Below are positions 34,094 to 41,195 of a stretch of DNA of 64,000 nt, piece by piece. How positions within the stretch are numbered: the stretch's first letter is position 1; each line of letters opens with the position of its first letter. Location of the stretch: the NCBI GenBank assembly GCA_944381745.1, contig CALWMI010000063.1, forward strand, positions 1-64,000, read 5' to 3'. This DNA is from an uncultured Lachnospiraceae bacterium (GTDB lineage: Bacteria; Bacillota; Clostridia; Lachnospirales; Lachnospiraceae). The notes below the pieces were generated by a model that saw nothing but the letters and a program-made list of their open reading frames with translations, was not told where the DNA came from and did not search any database. The translations under genes and the position numbers were made by a program.

Positions 34094-34810
34094 TTGCAGG
34101 GCAGGTTGACAGGGAGGAGGCTTCTGTACCCGGCCCGGTGCCCGGTGTGCGACCGGGTGACGGGGGCGGGGGCCATATCGGTGTGCGGCATATGCCGGAG
34201 CCTGGGCAAGCCGGAAGAGATCCGGGAGCCGGTGTGCAGGAAGTGCGGGAAGCCGCTGGACGACGGGGAGAAGGAGTTCTGTATGGACTGCGGGAGGAGG
34301 CCCCCAGCGTATACACAGGGCTGCGCGGCCTTCGCTTACCGGGGGATGGAGGACTCCATAGACCGCTGGAAGAACAGGAACCGGCGGTGCTACACCGGAT
34401 TTTTTGCGGCAGAGCTGGTGCGCCTGCGGGGCGGGCAGATCCTGCGCTGGAAGCCCCAGGTGATTGTGCCGGTGCCAGTCCACAGCCGCAGGAGGCGTGA
34501 GAGGGGATACAACCAGGCGGAGCTCCTGGGGGCAGAGCTGTCGGAGCGGCTGGGCATTCCCATGGATCCCGGGCTTCTCCTCAGGGTGCGGGATACCAGG
34601 GCGCAGAAGGAGCTTGGGGACGGCGCCCGCCGGGGCAACATCCGGGGGGCCTTCCAGGCGGCCCGGCAGGCTGGGCAGTATGGACGGATCCTCCTGGTGG
34701 ACGACATTTACACAACCGGGAGCACGGCGCAGGAGGCAAGCCGCACCCTTCTGGAGGCCGGGGCCGGGGAGGTGTTCTGCGCCTGCCTATGCATCGGCAG
34801 AGGATACTAG
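34094..34810 (+). CDS. comF: ComF-family phosphoribosyltransferase-like protein
   Basis: 238 residues. The N-terminus carries two zinc-binding CxxC sets (ARCPVCDR, CGICRS, CRKCGKPL, CMDCGRR). The C-terminal PRTase fold has PVPVHSRRRRERGYNQAELLG and the PRPP motif ILLVDDIYTTGSTAQE. ComF is needed for DNA uptake in competent Bacillus and has a link to helicase function; here it follows recD2 directly. Start codon TTG 34094 is supported by AGGAGGGGAG six bases upstream, and no better ATG gives the zinc region. Confidence 0.93.
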   Translation: MQGRLTGRRLLYPARCPVCDRVTGAGAISVCGICRSLGKPEEIREPVCRKCGKPLDDGEKEFCMDCGRRPPAYTQGCAAFAYRGMEDSIDRWKNRNRRCYTGFFAAELVRLRGGQILRWKPQVIVPVPVHSRRRRERGYNQAELLGAELSERLGIPMDPGLLLRVRDTRAQKELGDGARRGNIRGAFQAARQAGQYGRILLVDDIYTTGSTAQEASRTLLEAGAGEVFCACLCIGRGY

Positions 34811-34821
34811 GAAGAGCACAC

Positions 34822-34850
34822 TAGCCAGATGGGGAACCGTGTGCTATAAT
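34822..34850 (+). promoter_or_regulatory. Extended -10 promoter for the membrane-protein/c-di-AMP region
   Basis: TAGCCA (34822-34827), a 17-bp spacer and TATAAT (34845-34850) preceded by TGC. It is 75 bp before the GTG start at 34926 and could drive the genes up to glmM. Confidence 0.65.
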
Positions 34851-34925
34851 AAAGGACGGTGAAGTGCGCCGTTTGGCGGGACGGAGGACAGAGCTGCCGT
34901 CCGGGCGCAAGAATGAGGTGATTGC

Positions 34926-35387
34926 GTGCTGAATGAGGAGAGAATACGGCGGATGGCCCAGGCTGCCTGGTTTGAAGAGAAAGAGGGCAGGGAGGTGTTC
35001 CGCACCAACGAGTTTTATATAGGGGACTATGTCAGCCTGCACATGGTGAAGGCCCTGGTTACCGGCACCTTTTCGTTTGTGGTGCTGCTGGGGCTGTGGA
35101 TGTTCTACCGGCTGGAGGATCTGCTGAGCAACATACAGACGATGGATCTGGCAGATATGGGATTCGGGATCCTAAAGTGGTATGTTATTTTCATCGCCGT
35201 GTACGAGGTGCTGATTTTTTTCCTGTTCTACAGCAGATACAGGAGTATGCAGGAACATGTCAAGGATTATCAGACCCAGCTGAAGGAGATTGAACATCTC
35301 TACGCCGAGGAGGAGCAGCATACGGGACGGCCGATCAGGGAGCCGGAATACACAGGAGGGCAGGACGAAGATGACGAGTTTGTATGA
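34926..35387 (+). CDS. Two-helix membrane protein of unknown function
   Basis: 153 residues: a soluble N-terminus (EERIRRMAQAAWFEEKEGREVF), two membrane helices (about 43-62, LVTGTFSFVVLLGLWMFYRL; about 80-101, ILKWYVIFIAVYEVLIFFLFY), a coiled coil (about 102-128) and an acidic tail. Start GTG 34926 has GAGGTGA 5 bases upstream. The end overlaps the next membrane protein by 17 bp, so the pair is made together. The domain order recalls small membrane partners of larger membrane proteins, but no family is recognised. Confidence 0.75.
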   Translation: MLNEERIRRMAQAAWFEEKEGREVFRTNEFYIGDYVSLHMVKALVTGTFSFVVLLGLWMFYRLEDLLSNIQTMDLADMGFGILKWYVIFIAVYEVLIFFLFYSRYRSMQEHVKDYQTQLKEIEHLYAEEEQHTGRPIREPEYTGGQDEDDEFV

Positions 35388-36399
35388 GATAAGGGAACAG
35401 ATGAAGCTGCTGTACAGCAAATATAACCTGTATATCGATACCCTGCTGAAGTTTGTGCTGGGGCTCATTGTCTTCTTCATGGTAAATATGAGGCTGGGAT
35501 ATCTGTCGATGCTGAATAATTTCGCGGTGCCGGTGCTGCTGGCGCTGCTGTGCTCGTTCCTGCCGGTGAATTTTATGGTGGTGGCGGCGGCGGTCCTGGT
35601 GATCGGCCATCTGCTGGCCCTGTCCCTGGAGGTGGGGGCTGTGGCGGCGGCTATCCTGCTGGTGATGCTGTTTCTGTACTTTGTGGTGGCGCCCGGGCAG
35701 GGGTACCTGCTCCTGGTCACCCCGGTGCTGTTCGTGCTGCGCATCCCCTATGCGCTTCCACTGGTTATGGGGCTGGTGGGGACGCCGGTGTGCGCCGTGC
35801 CCATCGGCTGCGGGGTAGCCGCCTACTATATTATGCATTTTGCGCGGGAGAACGTGGCGTCCCTGAGCAGTGCGGGCAGCGGGAACATGGGCGACCGGAT
35901 GAAATACATGCTGGAGTATGTGACCGGGAACCAGGAGATGTTCCTGACCATCTGCGCCTTCGCGGCAGTGCTGGCTATCGTGTATCTGATCAGGAGGGCT
36001 TCGCTGGACTATTCCTGGCAGATTGCCATCGGCGCAGGCTGCCTGGCCAACATCCTGATCTTCCTGATCGGGGATTTTGCGATGGATGTCAGCGGCTCGA
36101 TACTGGGCCTTCTGCTGGGAAGCGTCCTGTCGGCAGGGGCGGCCTTTGCCGTACAGTTCTTTGTGTTCAGCGTGGATTATACAGGGACCAGGAAGGTGCA
36201 GTTCGAGGACGACGAATACTATTACTATGTGAAGGCGGTGCCCAAGATCACCATCTCGGTGCAGGATAAGCAGGTGAAGGAGATACACAGGCAGAGCCGC
36301 CGGCCCAGGGGGCAGGCGGGACAGAGGCGTCCCGGCCAGGAGCGGCGGACGCACCGGGAAGAGGCAAGGCAGGCGCCCAGGAGGCAGGAGCGGCCTTAA
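35371..36399 (+). CDS. Polytopic membrane protein of unknown function upstream of cdaA
   Basis: 342 residues with about eight membrane helices (FVLGLIVFFMVNMRLGYL, FAVPVLLALLCSFLPVNFMV and others to about residue 275). A cytoplasmic tail contains VQFEDDEYYYYVKAVPKI and ends in a strongly basic Arg/Gln-rich stretch. ATG 35371 is supported by CAGGAGGG about 10 bases upstream; longer in-frame starts lie inside the previous gene. It overlaps the two-helix protein by 17 bp and is 45 bp before cdaA. The tight order suggests a link to envelope or c-di-AMP functions, but this is inference only. Confidence 0.78.
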   Translation: MTSLYEIREQMKLLYSKYNLYIDTLLKFVLGLIVFFMVNMRLGYLSMLNNFAVPVLLALLCSFLPVNFMVVAAAVLVIGHLLALSLEVGAVAAAILLVMLFLYFVVAPGQGYLLLVTPVLFVLRIPYALPLVMGLVGTPVCAVPIGCGVAAYYIMHFARENVASLSSAGSGNMGDRMKYMLEYVTGNQEMFLTICAFAAVLAIVYLIRRASLDYSWQIAIGAGCLANILIFLIGDFAMDVSGSILGLLLGSVLSAGAAFAVQFFVFSVDYTGTRKVQFEDDEYYYYVKAVPKITISVQDKQVKEIHRQSRRPRGQAGQRRPGQERRTHREEARQAPRRQERP

Positions 36400-36444
36400 A
36401 ATTCCCGGCGGGCAGGACGGCGAGGACAGGAAAGGAGTAGGGGA

Positions 36445-37329
36445 ATGGGAAGCAGAATTGCCGATTGGTTTTCAGATGCCTTTGGCTTTTTAAAGCCGCC
36501 GGCGCTGAACGTCATTGACATCATAGAGATCGTGATTCTGGCGGTGGCCATCTACCAGCTGCTGCGGTGGATCAAAAATACAAAAGCGTGGATGCTTTTG
36601 AGAGGGTTTGCCATTCTCCTGATCTTTACGCTTCTGGCATACCTGTTTGAGATGAATACGATCCTCTGGATCGCGGAGCGCATTTTCAGCATCGGTATTA
36701 CGGCCCTGGTGGTGGTCTTCCAGCCGGAGCTGCGCAAAGCGCTGGAACAGCTGGGCAACCGCAACCTGATACCGAACCTGCCGATCTTTGACAGCGACAA
36801 GGAGAGCAAGGGGCTTTTCAGCGACCGCACGATGAATGAGATCATCAAAGCCTGCTACGAGATGAGCAAGGTGTGCACAGGGGCGCTCATTGTCATCCAG
36901 CAGAATTATCCGCTGACAGAGTATGAGCGCACGGGGATTACGCTGGACGCGGCGGTGTCCAGCCAGCTGCTGATCAACATCTTTGAGCACAATACCCCGC
37001 TGCATGACGGCGCGGTGATTATCAAGGAGGACCGGATTGTGGCTGCCACCTGCTATCTGCCCCTGTCCGATAACATGGAGCTGAGCAAGGAGCTGGGGAC
37101 AAGGCACCGGGCAGGCGTGGGCATGAGCGAGGCGACGGATTCCATGACGGTGATCGTGTCGGAGGAGACGGGAAAGGTCTCCGTGGCCTACCAGGGAGAA
37201 TTGGAAAGAGGAGTGGACGCCAAGAGGCTGAAGGAGCGGCTGTCTGAGCTGCAGAATAAGAGCCAGGAAACCAAGAAGTTCGTGTTCTGGAAGGGAAAGA
37301 TGAGACATGAAAAACATGCTGATGAATAA
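36445..37329 (+). CDS. cdaA: Diadenylate cyclase CdaA
   Basis: 294-residue membrane enzyme that makes cyclic di-AMP from two ATP. Three N-terminal helices (about 25-42, 52-68, 75-93) precede the DAC domain. Catalytic motifs are Asp188-Gly189-Ala190 (LHDGAVII) and Arg220-His221-Arg222 (LGTRHRAGVG). GGAAAGGAGTAGGGG lies before ATG 36445. It overlaps cdaR by 23 bp and is followed by glmM, the conserved c-di-AMP operon in which CdaR and GlmM modulate the cyclase. Confidence 0.97.
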   Translation: MGSRIADWFSDAFGFLKPPALNVIDIIEIVILAVAIYQLLRWIKNTKAWMLLRGFAILLIFTLLAYLFEMNTILWIAERIFSIGITALVVVFQPELRKALEQLGNRNLIPNLPIFDSDKESKGLFSDRTMNEIIKACYEMSKVCTGALIVIQQNYPLTEYERTGITLDAAVSSQLLINIFEHNTPLHDGAVIIKEDRIVAATCYLPLSDNMELSKELGTRHRAGVGMSEATDSMTVIVSEETGKVSVAYQGELERGVDAKRLKERLSELQNKSQETKKFVFWKGKMRHEKHADE

Positions 37330-38563
37330 TTGGGGGCTGAAGCTTCTGTCGGTTGTAAGCGCCGTCATCCTCTGGATGATTGTCGTCAGCGTGGATAACC
37401 CTGTGCGGCCTCTCACCTTTACCAATATTCCTGTGGAGATTATCAACGACTCCGCGATCACAAGCGAGGGCATGGTCTACACAGTGCTGGACAACACGGA
37501 TGTGATCACCATCGACGTGAGAGCCAGGCGGCAGACGGAGCTGTCCGCCTCAGATTTCCGCGCGGTGGCCAATATGCAGGACATCCAGCTGATGAAGTAT
37601 GTGCCGATCCAGATCACCTGCTCGAAGCCGGTGGAGAGCATCTCCACGGACACGCCCAACCTGCGGATCAGCATCGAGAACGAGGAGGAGAAGGTGCTGC
37701 CCATCGTCGTCCGTGCCACGAGCACGCCGGGGGACGGCTATGCGGTGGACCGGGTCAACACGATCGCATCTCCGGAGAGCGTGCGCATCTCTGGGGCGGC
37801 CAGCACCGTGCAGCGGGTAAGCCAGGCCGTGGTGGAGACGGATGTGTCCGGTCTTACGATGGATACGCAGAAGATCGGCTCCCTCGTCTTCTATGACAGC
37901 GATGGGGACGTGGTGGACGACCGCCTGCTGTCCTGCAATGTGGATATCGAGCATGTGGATATCCTGATCAAGCTGCTGCGGACCAAGGAGGTGCCGATAC
38001 GGGTGTCTATGACCGGTACGGCGGCAGACGGGTACCGCGCGACCCAGATCAACTGCGAGCCGTCGGCCATCGCGGTGGCTGGGGAAGAGGAGGCGCTTGC
38101 CGCCCTGACACAGATTGAACTTCCAGCCGTCAGCGTCAGCGGGGCGAAGGCCAACGTGGAGCAGGTGATGGATATCACGGAGTATCTCCCAGAGGATGTG
38201 CAGCTGGTGGACGCGGACGCCACGTCGGCGGCGGTGACGGTCCTGGTGGAACAGCTGGAGACAGGGACGTTGTCCCTGCCCAAGAGCAATATTTCCATGG
38301 AGGGGCTGCCCGAGGAGTTCGAGGCAAGCTTCCTCACGACGACGGATGTATCCCTGTCTGTGAGAAGCCTGCGGGAACAGATGAGCGGGCTGGATCCGGA
38401 TGATTGGTCGGCTGTGGTCGATCTGTCCGGCGTGGAGGAGGCCGGCACCTATGAGCTTCCGCTGCAGGTGGACGTCCCCAGCGGCTATGAGCTGACGGAG
38501 GAGGCGCGTGTCGCCGTGCGGGTGGAGGAGGCCGGCGCCCAGGAGACGGAAGCAGAAGAATAG
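37307..38563 (+). CDS. cdaR: CdaA regulatory protein CdaR (YbbR-domain protein)
   Basis: 418 residues. One N-terminal membrane anchor (NWGLKLLSVVSAVILWMIVVS) is followed by extracellular YbbR repeats, each with a P-x-x-V-x-V/I pattern (EEEKVLPIVVRATSTPGDGYAVDRV, KEVPIRVSMTGTAADGYRATQ and two more blocks); about four are recognisable. It binds CdaA in the membrane and tunes c-di-AMP production. It starts 23 bp before the end of cdaA. Length is normal for a four-repeat CdaR. Confidence 0.93.
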   Translation: MKNMLMNNWGLKLLSVVSAVILWMIVVSVDNPVRPLTFTNIPVEIINDSAITSEGMVYTVLDNTDVITIDVRARRQTELSASDFRAVANMQDIQLMKYVPIQITCSKPVESISTDTPNLRISIENEEEKVLPIVVRATSTPGDGYAVDRVNTIASPESVRISGAASTVQRVSQAVVETDVSGLTMDTQKIGSLVFYDSDGDVVDDRLLSCNVDIEHVDILIKLLRTKEVPIRVSMTGTAADGYRATQINCEPSAIAVAGEEEALAALTQIELPAVSVSGAKANVEQVMDITEYLPEDVQLVDADATSAAVTVLVEQLETGTLSLPKSNISMEGLPEEFEASFLTTTDVSLSVRSLREQMSGLDPDDWSAVVDLSGVEEAGTYELPLQVDVPSGYELTEEARVAVRVEEAGAQETEAEE

Positions 38564-38630
38564 AAGCAGAAGATATAGCAGCAGAAGAATAGACGCTACA
38601 TAGAAGGAAAACAGGGGAGGAGAGAGTGAC

Positions 38631-39980
38631 ATGGGAAGGATGTTTGGCACAGACGGTGTGAGAGGGGTGGCGAATGCAGAGCTGACCCCAGAGCTGGCGA
38701 TGAAGCTGGGAAAATGCGGCGCATATGTGCTGACGAAGGAGAACGCCCACAAACCGACGATTATCGTGGGCTGTGACACAAGGATATCCGGTGGGATGCT
38801 GGCCAACGCCCTGATGGCGGGCATCTGCTCCGTGGGGGCTGACGCGGTGTACCTGGGCGTGCTGCCCACGCCGGCGGTGGCGTTCCTCACGAGAAAATAT
38901 AAGGTGGATGCCGGGGTTATGATCTCTGCCTCCCACAACCCGGTGGAGTTTAACGGCATTAAGTTTTTCAACGGGGAGGGACAGAAGCTCTCCGACGCGA
39001 TGGAGGATGAGATCGAGGCGCTGATCCGGGAGGGCATGGAGGATATCCCCCACCCAGTGGGAACCCTGGTGGGCAATGTGAAGTACCGGCTGAACGCGAA
39101 GGAGGACTACATCAAATATGTGCAGCGCCGGGTGCCGGTGGATTTGACCGGGATGAAGGTGGTGGCGGACTGCGCGGAGGGCGCCGCCCACTACACAGCC
39201 ATCGAGACCCTAAAAGATCTGGGGGCGGATATCGTGGCGATCCACACCGACCCGGACGGGACGAACATCAATGTCAACTGCGGCTCCACCCATATGGAGG
39301 AGCTCCAGGCGCGGGTGGTGTATGAGAAGGCCGCCGTCGGCCTGGCCTTCGACGGGGACGCAGACCGCCTGCTGGCTGTGGACGAGAACGGAAGGGTTGT
39401 GGACGGGGACGTGCTGATGGCCATATGCGGCAATTATATGAAGGAGAAGGGCCTGCTCAAGAAGGATACGATTGTGGGCACGGTCATGAGCAACCTGGGC
39501 TTCCTCCTCATGGGCAAGGAGCGGGGCATCCATATCGAGCAGACGAAGGTGGGCGACCGCTACGTGCTGGAGCGGATGCTGGAGGCTGGTTACAACCTGG
39601 GCGGCGAGCAGTCGGGCCACATTATTTTCCTGGATGACAGCACCACCGGCGACGGCCTTTTGTCCGCCCTGCACCTGCTGCAGGTGATGGTGGATACGGG
39701 CAAGCCGCTGTCCGAGCTGGCGTCGGTGATGGAGGTGCTCCCCCAGGCGCTGGTCAACGCCAAGGTGCCCAACCACAAGAAGGAGCGCTACATGGAATAC
39801 CCGGAGATCGCGGAGGCGATCCGGGCCGTGGAGGAGAAGTTCCAGGGAAGCGGGCGCGTGCTGATCCGCCCGTCTGGCACGGAGCCTCTCGTGCGCGTGA
39901 TGATCGAGGGCAAGGACAAGGCGGCGATCCGCGGGGAGGCGGAGCGGCTGGCTAAGCTGATCAGCGATACGATGCTGTAA
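38631..39980 (+). CDS. glmM: Phosphoglucosamine mutase
   Basis: 449-residue enzyme that converts glucosamine-6-phosphate to glucosamine-1-phosphate for peptidoglycan precursors. It starts with MGRMFGTDGVRGVAN. The phosphoserine loop is ISASHNP with Ser101, the metal loop is DGDADR (about residue 242), the sugar loop is GEQSGHIIF, and the phosphate loop RPSGTEPLVRVM lies near the end. GGGGAGGAGAG precedes the ATG. It is third in the cdaA-cdaR-glmM operon, with a 67-bp gap that contains no terminator. Confidence 0.97.
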   Translation: MGRMFGTDGVRGVANAELTPELAMKLGKCGAYVLTKENAHKPTIIVGCDTRISGGMLANALMAGICSVGADAVYLGVLPTPAVAFLTRKYKVDAGVMISASHNPVEFNGIKFFNGEGQKLSDAMEDEIEALIREGMEDIPHPVGTLVGNVKYRLNAKEDYIKYVQRRVPVDLTGMKVVADCAEGAAHYTAIETLKDLGADIVAIHTDPDGTNINVNCGSTHMEELQARVVYEKAAVGLAFDGDADRLLAVDENGRVVDGDVLMAICGNYMKEKGLLKKDTIVGTVMSNLGFLLMGKERGIHIEQTKVGDRYVLERMLEAGYNLGGEQSGHIIFLDDSTTGDGLLSALHLLQVMVDTGKPLSELASVMEVLPQALVNAKVPNHKKERYMEYPEIAEAIRAVEEKFQGSGRVLIRPSGTEPLVRVMIEGKDKAAIRGEAERLAKLISDTML

Positions 39981-40054
39981 TACCTGGAGCGCCGCCGCGT
40001 GGGAAGGCGCTGTGGCACGAAATTATGAAAATTGAATAAAAAAATAGTAAATAC

Positions 40055-40083
40055 TTGTGCAAAATTGGATAGTCTGTTATAAT
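40055..40083 (+). promoter_or_regulatory. Strong promoter of the third HPr gene
   Basis: TTGTGC (40055-40060), a 17-bp spacer and TATAAT (40078-40083) with an extended TGT just before. The surrounding 40020-40090 is strikingly AT-rich. It is 71 bp before the HPr start. Confidence 0.75.
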
Positions 40084-40154
40084 TTTTTCATACGCGATGC
40101 CTGCGTCAGCAGTCATGTCCGTTTACTATGAAAACTTGTGGGAGGGATGCCAAC

Positions 40155-40418
40155 ATGGTAAGTCAGAAGGTTGTTGTGAAAAATCCGACAGGACTGCATT
40201 TGCGGCCGGCAGGAATTTTATGCAAGGAAGCGATGCGGTTCAAATCCCAGATTACATTTACTTTCCGGAATGTGACGGCAAATGCGAAGAGTGTTCTGAG
40301 CGTCCTGGGAGCTTGTGTGAAGTGTGGGGACGAGATTGAGCTGACCTGCGAAGGCGTGGATGAGGAGCAGGCGCTGCAGGCTCTGATCAGCGCGATTGAA
40401 GGCGGGTTAGGCGAATAG
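40155..40418 (+). CDS. ptsH: HPr phosphocarrier with both His15 and Ser46
   Basis: 87 residues with the full HPr layout: PTGLHLRPAG (His15, phosphorylated by enzyme I) and NAKSVLSVLG (Ser46, target of HPr kinase). Of the three HPr homologues in the window only this one keeps both sites, so it best fits the general PTS HPr. ATG 40155 is downstream of GGGAGGG; the frame opens earlier but the family starts here. It has its own extended -10 promoter and a following hairpin, so it is a single-gene unit. Confidence 0.93.
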   Translation: MVSQKVVVKNPTGLHLRPAGILCKEAMRFKSQITFTFRNVTANAKSVLSVLGACVKCGDEIELTCEGVDEEQALQALISAIEGGLGE

Positions 40419-40428
40419 AGAAGTTGGC

Positions 40429-40464
40429 GGGCTGGTGCACGATCTGCATCAGCCCTTCTTAATT
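40429..40464 (+). terminator. Probable terminator after the third HPr gene
   Basis: An 11-bp stem (40429-40439 with 40445-40455, one G-U pair) and a 5-base loop, followed by TTCTTAATT. The T tail is imperfect, so some read-through into the glycan cluster is likely. I see no clear promoter between here and 40497. Confidence 0.65.
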
Positions 40465-40496
40465 CTATCCGATCGCGGGGAAAATGGAGGTTGGCT

Positions 40497-41195
40497 GTGA
40501 AGGTGACAGGATGGAAGACACGGGCAGGGGAGCTGCTGCGGATATATGGAAGACGGATCGTGGGCGGAGGAATCCTTCTCTGCCTGCTGGCGCTGGCGGT
40601 GAGCTATATCCGCCCGAAACAGCAGCTGCAGACGGTGACCGTCAACATGGGGGCGGAGGAGGAGCGCCTTGTCCGGCTGGAGCCTGGCGTCACGGTATCC
40701 TATGTGTGCGAGACGCGGGGGTACCCGATGGCTGGGATCCAGGTGGGAATCGGCAAGTACGGGCGGCAGCTGGACACGGGCTGGCTGCACGTGTGGGTAT
40801 ACGGCGAGGGGCAGGAGACGCTGTACTCCGAGAGCCTGCTGGCGCTGGCAGACATGGACGACGGGCAGTATGTGTACGTCCCCTTCGACAACTATGAGCG
40901 CTGTGCGGGGGAGCTGTCCATCGCGTTCTCCTATGAGCCGGAGGGCGGGGAGGAGAACTTCCCGGGGATTTATGTCAATGGAGAAACGGTGGAGGACGCC
41001 AGAACTTATGTGGATGGAGAACTGCTGGACGGCGGGCTGAAATGCTATTATGTCTACCGGGTAGACTACTACCCGCTGCTCTATGACCTGTGCCTGGCGC
41101 TGTTTTTGCTGGCGGGCGTGTTTTTCCTCACGGAGAAGGGGCCGGGGAGAAGGAAGTGCGGAGGGAATGAAGATGAGACGAGTACCGTTGGATAA
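40497..41195 (+). CDS. Membrane protein with an extracytoplasmic beta domain, first gene of the glycan cluster
   Basis: 232 residues: one helix near 21-36 (IVGGGILLCLLALAVSYI), a beta-rich extracytoplasmic domain (about 40-190, VYGEGQETLYSESLLALADMDDGQYVYVPF), and a second helix near 205-220 (LYDLCLALFLLAGVFFL). This layout matches the lumenal jelly-roll-like part of large membrane glycan proteins. GTG 40497 is chosen because GGAGG ends 6 bases upstream. It overlaps the DUF2142 gene by 23 bp, so it may be a separate subunit of it. Confidence 0.7.
   Translation: MKVTGWKTRAGELLRIYGRRIVGGGILLCLLALAVSYIRPKQQLQTVTVNMGAEEERLVRLEPGVTVSYVCETRGYPMAGIQVGIGKYGRQLDTGWLHVWVYGEGQETLYSESLLALADMDDGQYVYVPFDNYERCAGELSIAFSYEPEGGEENFPGIYVNGETVEDARTYVDGELLDGGLKCYYVYRVDYYPLLYDLCLALFLLAGVFFLTEKGPGRRKCGGNEDETSTVG

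Noticed and set aside
39984..40010. AGCGCC/GGCGCT hairpin after glmM as a terminator.
   Set aside because: It has no T run after it, so it was not called. Termination before the HPr promoter remains unassigned.
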